Source: an uncultured Akkermansia sp.
Lineage (GTDB): Bacteria; Verrucomicrobiota; Verrucomicrobiia; Verrucomicrobiales; Akkermansiaceae
NCBI GenBank assembly: GCA_947631275.1
Contig: CANRKR010000001.1
Span: 40,384 to 104,383 of the forward strand
Length of the DNA: 64,000 nucleotides
Direction: 5' to 3'
Positions 53,777-63,174 of this stretch are shown here, in pieces. Numbering within the stretch: the stretch's first letter is position 1; the number at the start of each line of letters is the position of its first letter. The position numbers and the translations under genes were made by a program. The notes beneath the pieces were generated by a model, which was not told the origin of the DNA, ran no database searches, and saw only the letters and a list, made by a program, of their open reading frames with translations.

Positions 53777-54453
53777 GACCGTTGCATTCGTTCAGCAAAG
53801 GGAATATAGCGTCCGCGGCGTGCCAGTACGAGAGTGTGCAGCAGGGTTCGTTTGCCTTTCGCCGCGGCGGGAAGTTGGGAAACGCTGCAGTCAAAGCCCA
53901 CACGACGCAGTACACCCTCCAAACGCTTGTCCGGCTCCGCCAACAGGATGGCCAATAGCCCGCCACCTTTTAGTGCTTCAAAATAAGCTTGAGCATCCGC
54001 CTGCGCGAGCCGACAGCGCGCGTGCGTGTGTCTCATCAAAATGGCATGGACAGATGCTTTCCGAGCACGGCAAAGCTCCGCAGCCGATTCGTTCTCCACA
54101 CTCACGCGTTCATCTTGCCAGAGAGAGGAGGTGAAATCGCAGTGCTTTCGACACCAGGAGACGATTTCTTTCACCGGTTCAGCAATGATAAAGCGTGCAG
54201 TGATTCGAGGGAGGACACTGAGCGCAGACAAGGCTCCGCATCCCAACCCCAACCCTGCTATGATCACGAGAGGCTTGCCGGCCCTTGCCATCGGCGAGAG
54301 AGCCAGGCGAGCCATTTCCTCCTCACTGCCACAGAGGCGCGTGTTCGCCACCGGTGTCCCATCCAGCAGCAAAGAAAGTTCCCCATCTCGCCGCCATAGC
54401 TCCCATATTCCATCAGCGGTATGGCTTTCCTCCAGTCTGACCAAAGGTTTCAT
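53773..54453 (-). CDS. Spermidine synthase-like protein
   Basis: MKPLVRLEESHTADGIWELWRRDGELSLLLDGTPVANTR precedes a Rossmann-like core, PLVIIAGLGLGCGALSALSVLP, followed by RFIIAEPVKEIVSWC and LLAILLAEPD. This resembles the aminopropyltransferase/methyltransferase fold, but the acidic active-site region of true spermidine synthases is not evident. ATG 54453 is preferred over a TTG at 54462 because the -10 box is only 9 nt away. Coupled by ATGA to the FtsB-like gene. Role uncertain. Confidence 0.6.
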   Translation of the reverse strand: MKPLVRLEESHTADGIWELWRRDGELSLLLDGTPVANTRLCGSEEEMARLALSPMARAGKPLVIIAGLGLGCGALSALSVLPRITARFIIAEPVKEIVSWCRKHCDFTSSLWQDERVSVENESAAELCRARKASVHAILMRHTHARCRLAQADAQAYFEALKGGGLLAILLAEPDKRLEGVLRRVGFDCSVSQLPAAAKGKRTLLHTLVLARRGRYIPFAERMQRS

Positions 54454-54462
54454 CCGCCCCAA

Positions 54463-54491
54463 GTTATACCAGAGATGTCCGGCATTGACAA
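54463..54491 (-). promoter_or_regulatory. Promoter of the 54453 gene, near-leaderless geometry
   Basis: Minus strand: TTGTCA (54486-54491), a 17-bp spacer and TATAAC (54463-54468), 9 nt before ATG 54453. A leader of about 3 nt is expected. Confidence 0.6.
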
Positions 54492-54513
54492 GCGCTGATT
54501 ACCAGAGCCAATT

Positions 54514-54592
54514 CGTGAGAAAATGAAATCCCTCCAGTCGGCCGCACGAAATACATGCCACGCTGAGCAGGAAAACGGTCTGATCCATCCAA
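54514..54592. repeat. Dispersed intergenic repeat, copy B
   Basis: A diverged match to copy A at 51476-51549 in the same orientation. It lies in the 240-bp gap between hisS and the 54453 gene; the remainder of that gap shows no gene, and no clear terminator was seen. Confidence 0.55.
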
Positions 54593-54704
54593 ACCTTTTT
54601 CCCGCACACGCTCCACAATTTCCCTATCCGTACCAATCCTGCAAATCCACACAAATTCTGTAATTCGTGCTCGCCTCGACGTCTGAACGCGTTCGCCCGG
54701 AGGT

Positions 54705-55979
54705 TCAGCTCGCCGCCTTGTGGTGAATGAGCGCGCAGATAAGATCTTCTAAGTTAAGTTTTTTTGATTCCCGTGTTTCCATATGCTTGAGTTCAATGGA
54801 GGGGAATTCAGTGCCAATAATGGCGGTGTAGGTGGCGCCGAGCCGCTCGGCATGACGCAGCTGTTTGACCAGTTTAGTATGGGAAAGAGGCAGATCCACC
54901 CTTACCCCGGCATCCCTCAGCGTGGAAGCCAGCAGCAGCATTTGCGGTCGCATCTCCACCGCAGCAAGCGCCAGATAAACATCGCAGCTGTGAGGCGTCA
55001 GAGCCGCATCTCGCAGAGCACGGGCAGCGGGGCATTCCTCTATGAGATGCGCAATGACAGCATCCCCCATCGCGAAGCCGGTGGCAGGCATAGTGAGCGC
55101 TCCATCCGTGAGTGTGGACACGAGTCCGTCATAGCGTCCGCCACCTGCCACGGCACGCAGACTATGAGCCTTGTCAAATATTTCAAAAACGAGACCGGTG
55201 TAATATGCCAGTCCTCGGACAACGCTGAGATCCAACTGCACATAGTCGGTTAATCCCCTGGCCTGTAGCTCCGTAAACACAGTCTCGTAGCGTGGAGAAA
55301 CTCCCTCCGGTGGACTTTGAATGAAATTCATCACACATTCGCGCGAAATACCCAAAGCAGCGAATTTTTCTTCGGAAACCTCGGGACGGTCTCGCTCGAG
55401 TTTATCGACAATGGAAAGAAAATCCGGCGTTTGCTCCCGACTGATACCGTGCCGCTCTGCAAAAGAGAGCCAGGCTTCACGATCACTCACGCGCACCACA
55501 AAGTCGGAGGAGCTCAAGCCGAGCGCGCGCATACAGTCGATCGATAGCGCCAGGAGCTCCGCATCTGCCTCCGGCCCCTCCTCCCCGAGGACGTCCGCAT
55601 TAAACTGCACAAACTCGCGCAGACGCCCTTTCTGCGGCTTCTCGTAGCGGAAGCAGGAACCTATCTCAAACCACTTGAGTGGTTTAGTATAGTTCAGATA
55701 GTTCGCCGCCACAATGCGCCCCAGGGAGGCGGTTAGTTCCGGTCGCAGAGAGACATCCCTCTCTCCCTGGTCAGTGAAGCGAAAAAGCTGGGTGGGCAAT
55801 TCCCCGCCGCTTTTTTTCAGGTAGAGTTCGGTTGGCTCGAGGGTTGGTCCTTCCCATTCAACAAAGCCGTAGCGTTCGGCTACGCTGCGCCATGTGCGAA
55901 ACAGATAGGCACGCAGCGCGTACGAATTGGGGTCGAGATCCCGAAATCCGGGGAGTGGTTGAAGATTTGTAGAGCTCAT
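54705..55979 (-). CDS. hisS: Histidyl-tRNA synthetase
   Basis: A class II synthetase charging tRNA-His. Motif 2 is WFEIGSCFRYEKPQKGRLREFVQFNADV, with the VSLRPELTASLGR block before it. The histidine-binding region appears as VVRGLAYYTGLVFEIF, and AVAGGGRYDGL with GFAMGDAVI is motif 3-like. The C-terminal anticodon-binding domain is present (LPLSHTKLVKQLRHAERLG). Length (424) is typical. It starts 12 bp after rfbB on the same strand. Confidence 0.95.
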   Translation of the reverse strand: MSSTNLQPLPGFRDLDPNSYALRAYLFRTWRSVAERYGFVEWEGPTLEPTELYLKKSGGELPTQLFRFTDQGERDVSLRPELTASLGRIVAANYLNYTKPLKWFEIGSCFRYEKPQKGRLREFVQFNADVLGEEGPEADAELLALSIDCMRALGLSSSDFVVRVSDREAWLSFAERHGISREQTPDFLSIVDKLERDRPEVSEEKFAALGISRECVMNFIQSPPEGVSPRYETVFTELQARGLTDYVQLDLSVVRGLAYYTGLVFEIFDKAHSLRAVAGGGRYDGLVSTLTDGALTMPATGFAMGDAVIAHLIEECPAARALRDAALTPHSCDVYLALAAVEMRPQMLLLASTLRDAGVRVDLPLSHTKLVKQLRHAERLGATYTAIIGTEFPSIELKHMETRESKKLNLEDLICALIHHKAAS

Positions 55980-55991
55980 GATGCGAAGAAT

Positions 55992-57062
55992 TTATTTATT
56001 GCCGTACATCTCATCGTAGTAGCGCTCATAAGCGCTACCGGTTACATTCTGTACCCAGTCAGCGTGTTCCAGATACCACCTCACCGTCTCTCGCAAACCG
56101 GACTCAAAAGAGTGCTGCGGCGCCCAGCCCAGTTCGCGATGCAACTTTTCGGCATTAATGGCATAGCGCAGGTCGTGACCGGCGCGGTCAGTGATGTACG
56201 TAATGAGCCCGTCGCTACAGCCGGAAGGACGACCTAGTTCTTCGTCCACAAAGCGAATGAGCATCTTGACGACATCAATATTCTTCCATTCGTTGGCGCC
56301 GCCAATGTTGTAACTTTCCCCATCGCGGCCGCGATGGAAGACTTCGTCAATCGCTTGCACGTGGTCCTGCACATGCAGCCAATCGCGGATATTCTCCCCC
56401 TTCCCGTAGATGGGTAAAGGTTTGTTTTCACAAATGTTGTGGATGCATAGCGGAATGAGTTTCTCCGGGGATTGGTAAGGACCGTAGTTGTTTGAGGAAT
56501 TGGTGAGAACCACCGGCAGACCGTATGTGTCGTGATAGGCCCGCACAAAATGGTCCGAGCTCGCCTTGGACGCCGAATACGGGCTGTGCGGCGAATACGG
56601 TGCGGTTTCCTCGAAAGAAGTCTCCCCCGGTTTCAAAGCTCCGTACACTTCATCCGTGGAGACGTGGTGAAAACGCTTGCCCTCCCATTGCCCATTCCAG
56701 CACTCGCGCACTGCTTGCAGCAGGTTGAGCGTGCCGATTACGTTCGTATGCGCAAAGGGGAAAGGGTCGCGAATTGAACGATCCACATGACTCTCCGCCG
56801 CGAGATGGATGATGCCATCCACCTTTTCCTCACGCAGGAGCGCGCGCAAAGTTTCCAAATCGCAGATATCCCCGTGCACAAAACTGTAGTTGGGAGCGCT
56901 CTGCACGTCGATCAGATTTTCCAAATGACCTGCATAGGTCAATTTGTCAAGATTGATGATGCGGTAGTGCGGGTACTTGCGAACAAAATGGCGCACGACA
57001 TGAGAGCCGATAAAACCGGCGCCTCCGGTAACGAGAATGCAGCGCTGTTGGTCGCTAGCCAT
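55992..57062 (-). CDS. rfbB: dTDP-glucose 4,6-dehydratase
   Basis: Makes dTDP-4-keto-6-deoxyglucose, the precursor of L-rhamnose and related deoxysugars. It is an extended SDR enzyme: ILVTGGAGFIGSH (NAD site), AAESHVDRSI, VSTDEVYGAL with the catalytic TDE, and YSASKASSDH (YxxxK). NNYGPYQSPEKLIP and RDWLHVQDH are conserved in the family. The start is ATG 57062; the longer frame to 57095 would begin within the promoter. rmlA, rmlC and rmlD are not in the window, so it may serve glycan genes elsewhere. Confidence 0.94.
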   Translation of the reverse strand: MASDQQRCILVTGGAGFIGSHVVRHFVRKYPHYRIINLDKLTYAGHLENLIDVQSAPNYSFVHGDICDLETLRALLREEKVDGIIHLAAESHVDRSIRDPFPFAHTNVIGTLNLLQAVRECWNGQWEGKRFHHVSTDEVYGALKPGETSFEETAPYSPHSPYSASKASSDHFVRAYHDTYGLPVVLTNSSNNYGPYQSPEKLIPLCIHNICENKPLPIYGKGENIRDWLHVQDHVQAIDEVFHRGRDGESYNIGGANEWKNIDVVKMLIRFVDEELGRPSGCSDGLITYITDRAGHDLRYAINAEKLHRELGWAPQHSFESGLRETVRWYLEHADWVQNVTGSAYERYYDEMYGNK

Positions 57063-57074
57063 GTGTCGGCAGGC

Positions 57075-57102
57075 ATTATACTCTTCTCGTCCCAATTGGC
57101 AA
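57075..57102 (-). promoter_or_regulatory. rfbB promoter, very short leader
   Basis: Minus strand: TTGCCA (57097-57102), a 16-bp spacer and a consensus TATAAT (57075-57080), 12 nt before ATG 57062, giving a leader of about 6 nt. Confidence 0.65.
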
Positions 57103-57203
57103 GAGTGAATAGATGCGTGGATGTGAGATGGTAAGAGGAGAAAGAATAACCGTTTTCCGAAGTGTATAAAAAACGCTTGCAGCGAGTGGGAGGTAGTGAT
57201 TAA

Positions 57204-57803
57204 ATGCCGGGCATGTGGGGACGATTGCCGCAGAAAGCTCCGGAACTGTTGCTGCTGCCGCCGGCGGGGGATTGGAAAAGCCCGGAGGATGTGGAAAGGT
57301 TCGCCAAAGAGTGCATGGAGCTGTGTGTATCGCCCGGGTGGGTCATGCGCTGGGATCGAGCAGTGAAGCGCCTGGGTTGTTGCCGACTGGGGGAAAAAAT
57401 CATCTCTTTTTCACGGTATTTTGTGGAAGCGTACTTGACGAAGGATCCGGAGCTGATTCGCCGCACAGTGCTGCACGAGCTGGCGCATGCCCGCGCTTGG
57501 GAGATGTACCATGAGCGGGGGCATGGGGCCGCGTGGCAACGCGCCTGCGCAGAGCTGGGGATTCCCGGAGAGCGTGCCGCGTGTGCATGCGATGATTTTT
57601 CTCCCGTTAAATCGGGGCACGAACGCAAAGCCCGCTATGCTCTATGCCACAAGGAAACCGGTGAGGTATATCGTTACTACTTCCGAAAACCGCGGCTCAA
57701 CGAACGTCGCCTGCGCTACAGCTACATGCCCGGGCGTAAAAAAGAAACCTTCGGGAAACTTCAAATCGTTGACTTACGGGACTATGCGGATACGAGCGAG
57801 TGA
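57204..57803 (+). CDS. SprT-like zinc metalloprotease-type protein
   Basis: Residues 91-95 HELAH with H107 in GHGAAW form the HExxH...H zinc site of the SprT/Spartan family. The upstream FSRYFVEAYLTKDPELIRRTVLHELAHA is the usual order. The C-terminal zinc-ribbon region of some SprT proteins appears reduced (ACACDD, ALCHKE). A clear Shine-Dalgarno GGGAGG sits 10 nt before the ATG, unlike many genes here. It is divergent from rfbB and converges on the 680-residue gene with an 11-bp gap. Confidence 0.8.
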   Translation: MPGMWGRLPQKAPELLLLPPAGDWKSPEDVERFAKECMELCVSPGWVMRWDRAVKRLGCCRLGEKIISFSRYFVEAYLTKDPELIRRTVLHELAHARAWEMYHERGHGAAWQRACAELGIPGERAACACDDFSPVKSGHERKARYALCHKETGEVYRYYFRKPRLNERRLRYSYMPGRKKETFGKLQIVDLRDYADTSE

Positions 57804-57814
57804 CTCTCGTCCTG

Positions 57815-59848
57815 CTAGGTGGCGTTCTCCTTGCTCTCTTCCAATTTTTTTTCGGCTTCATCCTCGATGTCGTCAGCCCGATCCTCATCACCGGCCATGC
57901 GCCAGAATTCGGCAACTTTGAACATGAGGTCATGAGCTTTCCTGATGGCAAAGTAGTCGTTTGTCTCGTAGGCGTGCTTACCATAGTAAGCCATAACATC
58001 TTTGGCTGCGGTGCGCCAGGCTGATTGCACAAGAGCAGTCCGCTTTTTCTCATTCAATTTTTCATTGCCCTGCACAGCCTTGGCGTATTCATCCAGCATG
58101 GCCTTATAAGTGCCGAGGATGGTCATGAGCACATCCGCACGCGAGGCATACTGTTTGATGAGGGGTTTGAAAAAAGAAGTCAGTTCCTTGCCATTTCCGT
58201 TGCGCGCCGGGATTTCCGCTTGCCTCCGCAGCGCATCAGAGAACAAATCCATGCGCCCTGTATCGATGAACATAGAGATCTTGCGCGTATCTTTTTTGAG
58301 GGCCTTTTTCTTGGCAAGGTCGCTCTTTCCGTCCATGAGTTTGGACGTCTGGATACTCTGTGCCAGGTCAATGAGCTCGCTATTCTTTTTGTAGAAGCGT
58401 GAGAGTTCGGAATACACCTTTCCCCAGTCCTTTTCCGTCACGAGCTCGCCACACTGCTCCATCACTCTGATGCGGTTTTGCCAGGAAGCTGTGAGAAGAG
58501 GGAAGTTGGAGGTAACGAATTTAGCTGCGGCCAGAGCCTGTTCTTTGCAATCGATGTGGCTCATGTAAACCGACAGCATGATGCCGTCTGCCGCCATGGC
58601 CTGCTTGTCGCCATTGAGCCGATTGCTACTGTCCAGCAGAGTTGATTCGTGCTGTCTAAAACCCGAACAAGGATTGAGAAAACGTCCCGTGTTGTAGCCG
58701 TAGGAGCCGGTCGTAGTCCAGCCTTTATCGCTGGAAAGCAGCCCCACCCAGGCGTGCCGCCCCCGGTCGCCATCGCCACTGATAATCACGGCAGGAATTC
58801 CTTTGCAGCGGGCGGAACACGCGGTGTAATACGCCTGGTCTCGACAGACCCCTCCGAGTTTCTTGATTTCGCTGAAGGTGTATTTTGTATAGGGGTCAGA
58901 GTTTTGCGTAGCGCGCTCCATCATGTATTCGATGGAGGCGTAGGCATCTCCCCAGTTCTCGCGACGGAAGCGCATTTTTTTGTGCACGTAGTCGATTTCC
59001 GACCGAGGGAGGCGCAGCTGCACCACATAAAGAAGGTCACTCGGGGAAAGTTTCTTAATATCGGTAAGCAAGTTGCGCTTTTTATCCGCCTCGCGGAAGT
59101 AATTGTAGAGTTCGGCCATGCTCAACAGTGGTTCAGTGCATTGGCGCAGCATGGTCTCCTGCTCTGCAACCTCTTTTTGCACCAGAGAACAGGCGATTGC
59201 CAGGTTCAGGTAGCGTGCGCGCTCCTTGGCAGGGGTGAGCTGCCAGAGCGTGTAAAAAGTGGTGAGCACATAAGGTGCCTGGGCGCTGATTCCGGAGTTC
59301 AGCACAAAGTTTTGCAGCAGGCTGTGCAGCACGCGCCCGTCGTTTTGCAAAAGCCAGTGGATAAAAGCATCGGGAGATTGTTCCTGCGCACCCGCTTCTC
59401 GACATGCCGGGGCAAGCGCTCCTTGCAGATCTGCGGTGCCGAGCAAATCGGACAGGAGACAGAGATCAAGCGACGGGAGAAAGATTTTGGACGTCTTGCA
59501 AGCGGTATAGTTGAAGCGTTCAGCAGAGATGATACTCGGCGCAGCGGCGCGAATCTTGCTCTTGAGCGCGGGGATGAGTCGATCCATCTCGTGCTTTCTG
59601 AGAGCTGAATCGACGAGATTGTGCCACGTCTGCGTAGCCTCAGAGGAGGCGTTCAGCAGGTCCGGAACGTTATCGTAGCTCGCGAACTCTTCAGAGGACT
59701 CCTCAGAACTTGGCGTCTCCTGCGGGGATAGCGTGATCTGTCCGGGCTGGGGCGCCCTGTCCTCTTGAGCCGGAGCAAAAGTGTGCGGCAGCAGGGAAAG
59801 CAGAAAGATACTCCGGCGCAGGATTCGCCATGGGATGCAGATGCGCAT
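57815..59848 (-). CDS. Exported transglutaminase-like protein
   Basis: An N-terminal signal (RRSIFLLSLLPHTFAPAQ) precedes a helical ~300-residue region. A transglutaminase-like core follows: KLGGVCRDQAYYTACSARCKGIPAVIISG (Cys near ~335) and GDRGRHAWVGLL (His near ~364). The third Asp is likely in the following strand. A long helical C-terminus follows, with repeat-like segments and a charged tail. The fold usually supports peptidase, crosslinking or amidase activity at the cell envelope. ATG 59848 is preferred over the TTG at 59857. Last gene of the pyrF-thyA-folA run, 5 bp after folA. Confidence 0.68.
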   Translation of the reverse strand: MRICIPWRILRRSIFLLSLLPHTFAPAQEDRAPQPGQITLSPQETPSSEESSEEFASYDNVPDLLNASSEATQTWHNLVDSALRKHEMDRLIPALKSKIRAAAPSIISAERFNYTACKTSKIFLPSLDLCLLSDLLGTADLQGALAPACREAGAQEQSPDAFIHWLLQNDGRVLHSLLQNFVLNSGISAQAPYVLTTFYTLWQLTPAKERARYLNLAIACSLVQKEVAEQETMLRQCTEPLLSMAELYNYFREADKKRNLLTDIKKLSPSDLLYVVQLRLPRSEIDYVHKKMRFRRENWGDAYASIEYMMERATQNSDPYTKYTFSEIKKLGGVCRDQAYYTACSARCKGIPAVIISGDGDRGRHAWVGLLSSDKGWTTTGSYGYNTGRFLNPCSGFRQHESTLLDSSNRLNGDKQAMAADGIMLSVYMSHIDCKEQALAAAKFVTSNFPLLTASWQNRIRVMEQCGELVTEKDWGKVYSELSRFYKKNSELIDLAQSIQTSKLMDGKSDLAKKKALKKDTRKISMFIDTGRMDLFSDALRRQAEIPARNGNGKELTSFFKPLIKQYASRADVLMTILGTYKAMLDEYAKAVQGNEKLNEKKRTALVQSAWRTAAKDVMAYYGKHAYETNDYFAIRKAHDLMFKVAEFWRMAGDEDRADDIEDEAEKKLEESKENAT

Positions 59849-59853
59849 ATGTC

Positions 59854-60321
59854 TCAACGGGTGTAGGTGATGGCGCTGAACCCCTCCATGAGCAGGGGAC
59901 TGTCGTGCGCGGAGAAAAGATGCTCGAAGGGAGGGAAGAAGGTATCGGCCTCGTGGCAGCCCAGCACGCGGGAGACATGCAGTTTGCTCATGAGCGGCAG
60001 CAGGAGTTCGTATATCTGAGCTCCCCCGATGACCATCACCTCCGGATCCTGTAGTTCAATTTTTTCCAGCTCAGCCAGGTCACGGATGACGCTGGCGCCC
60101 TCAGCCTTGTAGTCGGTGCTGCGGGTGAGCACGATATTCTGCCGCCCGGGAAGAGGGCGACCGAGACTTTCAAAGGTTCTGCGCCCCATCAGAATGGGGT
60201 GTCCCATCGTGATTTGCTTGAAGTGGCGCAGATCCGCCGGCAGGTGCCAGGGAATGCTCCCGCGCAGACCGATAGCTCGTCGATCATCCATGGCAACTAC
60301 ACCGGTGAAATGGGGGGTCAT
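59854..60321 (-). CDS. folA: Dihydrofolate reductase
   Basis: Reduces dihydrofolate to tetrahydrofolate, restoring the cofactor consumed by thymidylate synthase. [34 protein letters not shown] is the family N-terminus with the substrate-contacting Trp and the D of [27 protein letters not shown] and [14 protein letters not shown] follow. The start is ATG 60321, overlapping the thyA stop (ATGA); the longer frame is antisense to nothing and is a shadow of thyA. Length 155 is typical. Confidence 0.95.
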   Translation of the reverse strand: MTPHFTGVVAMDDRRAIGLRGSIPWHLPADLRHFKQITMGHPILMGRRTFESLGRPLPGRQNIVLTRSTDYKAEGASVIRDLAELEKIELQDPEVMVIGGAQIYELLLPLMSKLHVSRVLGCHEADTFFPPFEHLFSAHDSPLLMEGFSAITYTR

Positions 60322-61133
60322 ACGGAGATGGGAGCTTTGATGTGCGGATGTGGGTTGTAATTTTCCAATGTGAAATCCTCGTAATGGAAGGCATCGATCT
60401 GTCTCACCTGGGGGTTGAGTCGCATGGTGGGCAGAGCGCGCGGCTCGCGGGTAAGCTGCAGCCGCGCCTGATCCAGATGATTGGTGTAAAGGTGCAGATC
60501 CCCGAAAGTGTGCACAAACTCCCGCGGTTCGTAGTCGCATACTTGTGCCGCCATGAGCAGCAGCAGAGCGTAACTGGCGATATTGAACGGCACCCCCAGG
60601 AACAAATCGCAGCTGCGCTGGTAGAGTTGCAAGCTCAGCCCATGCCGTTGCCCGGGCTGCTGGGCTGGAATCACGCAGAATTGAAACAGGCAGTGGCAGG
60701 GGGGCAGAGCCATGTCGTCCACCTGCGCCACATTCCATGCGCTGACGATGTGACGGCGGCTCCATGGATTTTCTTTCAGCCCCCGGATGAGGCGGTCAAT
60801 CTGATCAATGCTGCCGCCGTGACCATCCGGCCAGTGGCGCCACTGAGAGCCGTACACCGGACCCAATTCTCCGTTTTCATCGGCCCATTCGTCCCAGATC
60901 GTCACGCCGTTTTCCTGCAAGTAGCGCACATTGGTACTGCCCATGAGAAACCATAGCAACTCGTGGATGATGGAGCGCAGATGCAGCTTCTTGGTGGTGA
61001 GGCAGGGGAATCCGTCCCGCAAATCAAACCGCGCCTGACGCCCGAAGACGCCGATGGTTCCCGTACCGGTGCGATCCTGGCGCGCTACGCCGTGCGTCAG
61101 CACGTCATCCAGCAGCTCGAGGTATTGTTTCAT
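60318..61133 (-). CDS. thyA: Thymidylate synthase
   Basis: Methylates dUMP to dTMP with methylene-THF. The catalytic cysteine is in [10 protein letters not shown] (~C147), with [29 protein letters not shown] and [19 protein letters not shown], and [13 protein letters not shown] at the C-terminus. Length (271) is close to the 264 of the classic enzyme. The start is ATG 61133; the longer frame overlaps pyrF. It is coupled to folA by a 4-bp overlap. Confidence 0.96.
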   Translation of the reverse strand: MKQYLELLDDVLTHGVARQDRTGTGTIGVFGRQARFDLRDGFPCLTTKKLHLRSIIHELLWFLMGSTNVRYLQENGVTIWDEWADENGELGPVYGSQWRHWPDGHGGSIDQIDRLIRGLKENPWSRRHIVSAWNVAQVDDMALPPCHCLFQFCVIPAQQPGQRHGLSLQLYQRSCDLFLGVPFNIASYALLLLMAAQVCDYEPREFVHTFGDLHLYTNHLDQARLQLTREPRALPTMRLNPQVRQIDAFHYEDFTLENYNPHPHIKAPISV

Positions 61134-61149
61134 GAGTGTTGGGGTGGAA

Positions 61150-61929
61150 TCAAAGACCGAGCGCTTCGCGGATCTGCGCCGCAAAACCCCGTGCCTTTTC
61201 TGCGAAGCTGAGATCCGGATTTTTGTAGAGGATGCCCCGGGAGACGTTGATGAGCGCCGGTGCTTTTCGATCTCCGCCCTTCAGTGAGTCAAGTTCGCCT
61301 CCCTGCGCGCCGAGTCCGGGAATGAGCAGAGGCGCATCCGGCAACTCCGACAGAAGGCAGCTGTCCGCATTCGTGAGCCCCACGACCAGCCCCACTTCAG
61401 TCGTGGTCCCATCGCGGCGAGCGTTCTCCACCATGTCGCCGACGAGATGATACACCCTCCGCCCATCCGCCAGGCGTCGGCGTTCAATATCTTCTGCGCC
61501 GCCGTTGGATGTGACGCAGAGCAGATAGACTGCCTTCCCTTCGCAGTTGAGGAAGGGAGCGAGGGTATCATAGCCCATGAAGGGATTGAGGGTGACGGCA
61601 TCTGCCTGCAGCTGTTCAAAATAGGCGCGGGCGTAGTATTTCTGCGTCTCACCGATATCGCCTCGTTTCACATCCAGCACCACCGGGATGTCCTCCGGCA
61701 TATCCTTCAGCAGACCGTGTAGAAGTTCCATACCGCCCACTCCCATGGCTTCAAAATACGCGATATTCGGCTTGTAAGCGGCGGCAAACGGCGCCGTCTC
61801 CTCCACCACTTGCCGCAGCCAACGTCCCGTGGCGACCAAATCATCCCCATCCGGACGTGGGTCAAGCCCTACGCAAAGGGCCGATTTCACCGCCGCAATC
61901 CTCGCTGCCAGTTTTTCCGTATACCTCAT
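61150..61929 (-). CDS. pyrF: Orotidine 5'-phosphate decarboxylase
   Basis: Makes UMP, the last step of de novo pyrimidine synthesis. The catalytic motif [18 protein letters not shown] (D86, K88, D91) and the substrate-loop region [15 protein letters not shown] are clear, with [10 protein letters not shown] near the end. The GxxxGDI-style sequence fits the type-2 (PyrF-2) subfamily; 259 residues. A TTGCAC/TATGCT promoter is placed 6 nt before the ATG. Head of the pyrF-thyA-folA operon. Confidence 0.94.
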   Translation of the reverse strand: MRYTEKLAARIAAVKSALCVGLDPRPDGDDLVATGRWLRQVVEETAPFAAAYKPNIAYFEAMGVGGMELLHGLLKDMPEDIPVVLDVKRGDIGETQKYYARAYFEQLQADAVTLNPFMGYDTLAPFLNCEGKAVYLLCVTSNGGAEDIERRRLADGRRVYHLVGDMVENARRDGTTTEVGLVVGLTNADSCLLSELPDAPLLIPGLGAQGGELDSLKGGDRKAPALINVSRGILYKNPDLSFAEKARGFAAQIREALGL

Positions 61930-61935
61930 GGTGGC

Positions 61936-61964
61936 AGCATATCACAAAGCCCGCCATTGTGCAA
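61936..61964 (-). promoter_or_regulatory. pyrF promoter, leaderless geometry
   Basis: Minus strand: TTGCAC (61959-61964), a 17-bp spacer and TATGCT (61936-61941). Six nucleotides (GCCACC) separate it from the ATG at 61929, as for hemL. Confidence 0.65.
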
Positions 61965-62110
61965 GAGCATTGAAATGTCCCCTGCGCGGAATTCTCCGAA
62001 TCGCCTATCAGCTCTTCAGCCCCTTGCAAGACGCGCAAATTCGATACTCCGTTCGTCCAGGTGAAGAGGCACGCTTTGCGTACCGGAAACCGGATACTTC
62101 GCTCTTGAGA

Positions 62111-62965
62111 TCAGCCTTGCCCCGGAGTATCCTGCTCAGGGGTGCTGTAGTACACCTTGCCGTCCACAGCAGCGCGGTAGCGTCCGCCTGGCAGGATCGT
62201 CACCCCGAGTGTACGCCCCATATAATTCTCTGCAGGTTGCACCCTGTAGCGGCGCAGCTCGGGAGCGCCCGGCTGATCCGGATCACGGACAATGATGGTG
62301 AGTTGTCCGCTGATGGGACGCGGATCCTGCGGGCGTGATGCAATACGCTGCCCGGCATACATGAAGCCGAAGGGGAAGATGTTGCCGGAGTCGTCCTGTG
62401 CCTCCACAAAGAGCCGCCCATTTGTGCCGTTAATCACTTGCACAGCGTAGCCCGCATCGGCAGCAGAGCTCTTTGTCTGCGTAGCAGAGATGCCGGCGGC
62501 TCCCTTGCGCGCCTCCCCGGCGTTCGTCGGGAAAGAGCTGCTTGCTGCGGTCGGTTCAGGAATAGGGGCGGTAGCGGAGGAAGCATCGACGGGGCGCGGA
62601 TCCGGAATAGGCGGTGCACTATGGACCGAGATTGGGGGTGTCATGGGGCGTGGCGGAGTCGGCATCTCCTGTTGCTGCGGTATGAAGGTAGTGGGTCGGA
62701 CCGGAGAATCTGCAGTAGTTGATGCCTCCGCAGGGGAACCCTCAGTCTTCACCCCCAGTGAAGCCGCCGCAAACTCGAATGCTGTCGTTGTCTCAGACGG
62801 AGTGGAGGACGTAGCAGCCTGCCCCGGCAAAGCTTGATAGTTCGCGGGTTTATCCGCCGCCGTTGGTGTCGCTGCCTCGTGCGGCGGCGTATCAATCACC
62901 GGTGGCGCTTGCTGGCAGGAGCCGAGCAAAAGCGCAACCGACAGCAGTGCCGAGTACCGTTTCAT
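62111..62965 (-). CDS. Pro/Ser/Thr-rich lipoprotein, unknown function
   Basis: A lipobox (MKRYSALLSVALLLGSC, C17) is followed by ~180 residues of Pro/Thr/Ala-rich linker (PPHEAATPTAADKP, TFIPQQQEMPTPPRPMTPP). A compact ~85-residue beta-rich domain ends the protein (GYAVQVINGTNGRLFVEAQDDSGN; NYMGRTLGVTILPGGRYRAAVDGKVYY). The design, a lipid anchor, a flexible spacer and a small domain, suits envelope attachment. ATG 62965 is chosen because the promoter -10 box is 7 nt away. No family recognised. Confidence 0.75.
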   Translation of the reverse strand: MKRYSALLSVALLLGSCQQAPPVIDTPPHEAATPTAADKPANYQALPGQAATSSTPSETTTAFEFAAASLGVKTEGSPAEASTTADSPVRPTTFIPQQQEMPTPPRPMTPPISVHSAPPIPDPRPVDASSATAPIPEPTAASSSFPTNAGEARKGAAGISATQTKSSAADAGYAVQVINGTNGRLFVEAQDDSGNIFPFGFMYAGQRIASRPQDPRPISGQLTIIVRDPDQPGAPELRRYRVQPAENYMGRTLGVTILPGGRYRAAVDGKVYYSTPEQDTPGQG

Positions 62966-62972
62966 TGTGTGC

Positions 62973-63001
62973 ATGATACCACGGAAGTTTATCTTTTGCA
63001 A
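62973..63001 (-). promoter_or_regulatory. Promoter of the Pro-rich lipoprotein gene, leaderless geometry
   Basis: Minus strand: TTGCAA (62996-63001), a 17-bp spacer and TATCAT (62973-62978), 7 nt before ATG 62965. Confidence 0.6.
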
Positions 63002-63174
63002 GACGTGGACTTCCCTTAGTCGACAAAATGCGGAGAGCAACGTATTTTGTTCATGCCAGAATCAAACATCGGCATGAGTAACGAGCAACGTCACTAAAAG
63101 CCTGTCTGAATAAACACGATTACTCACAGCACAAATGCCGCGCGCCAGATCGACGCAATGTCCGCATTCCCTGT

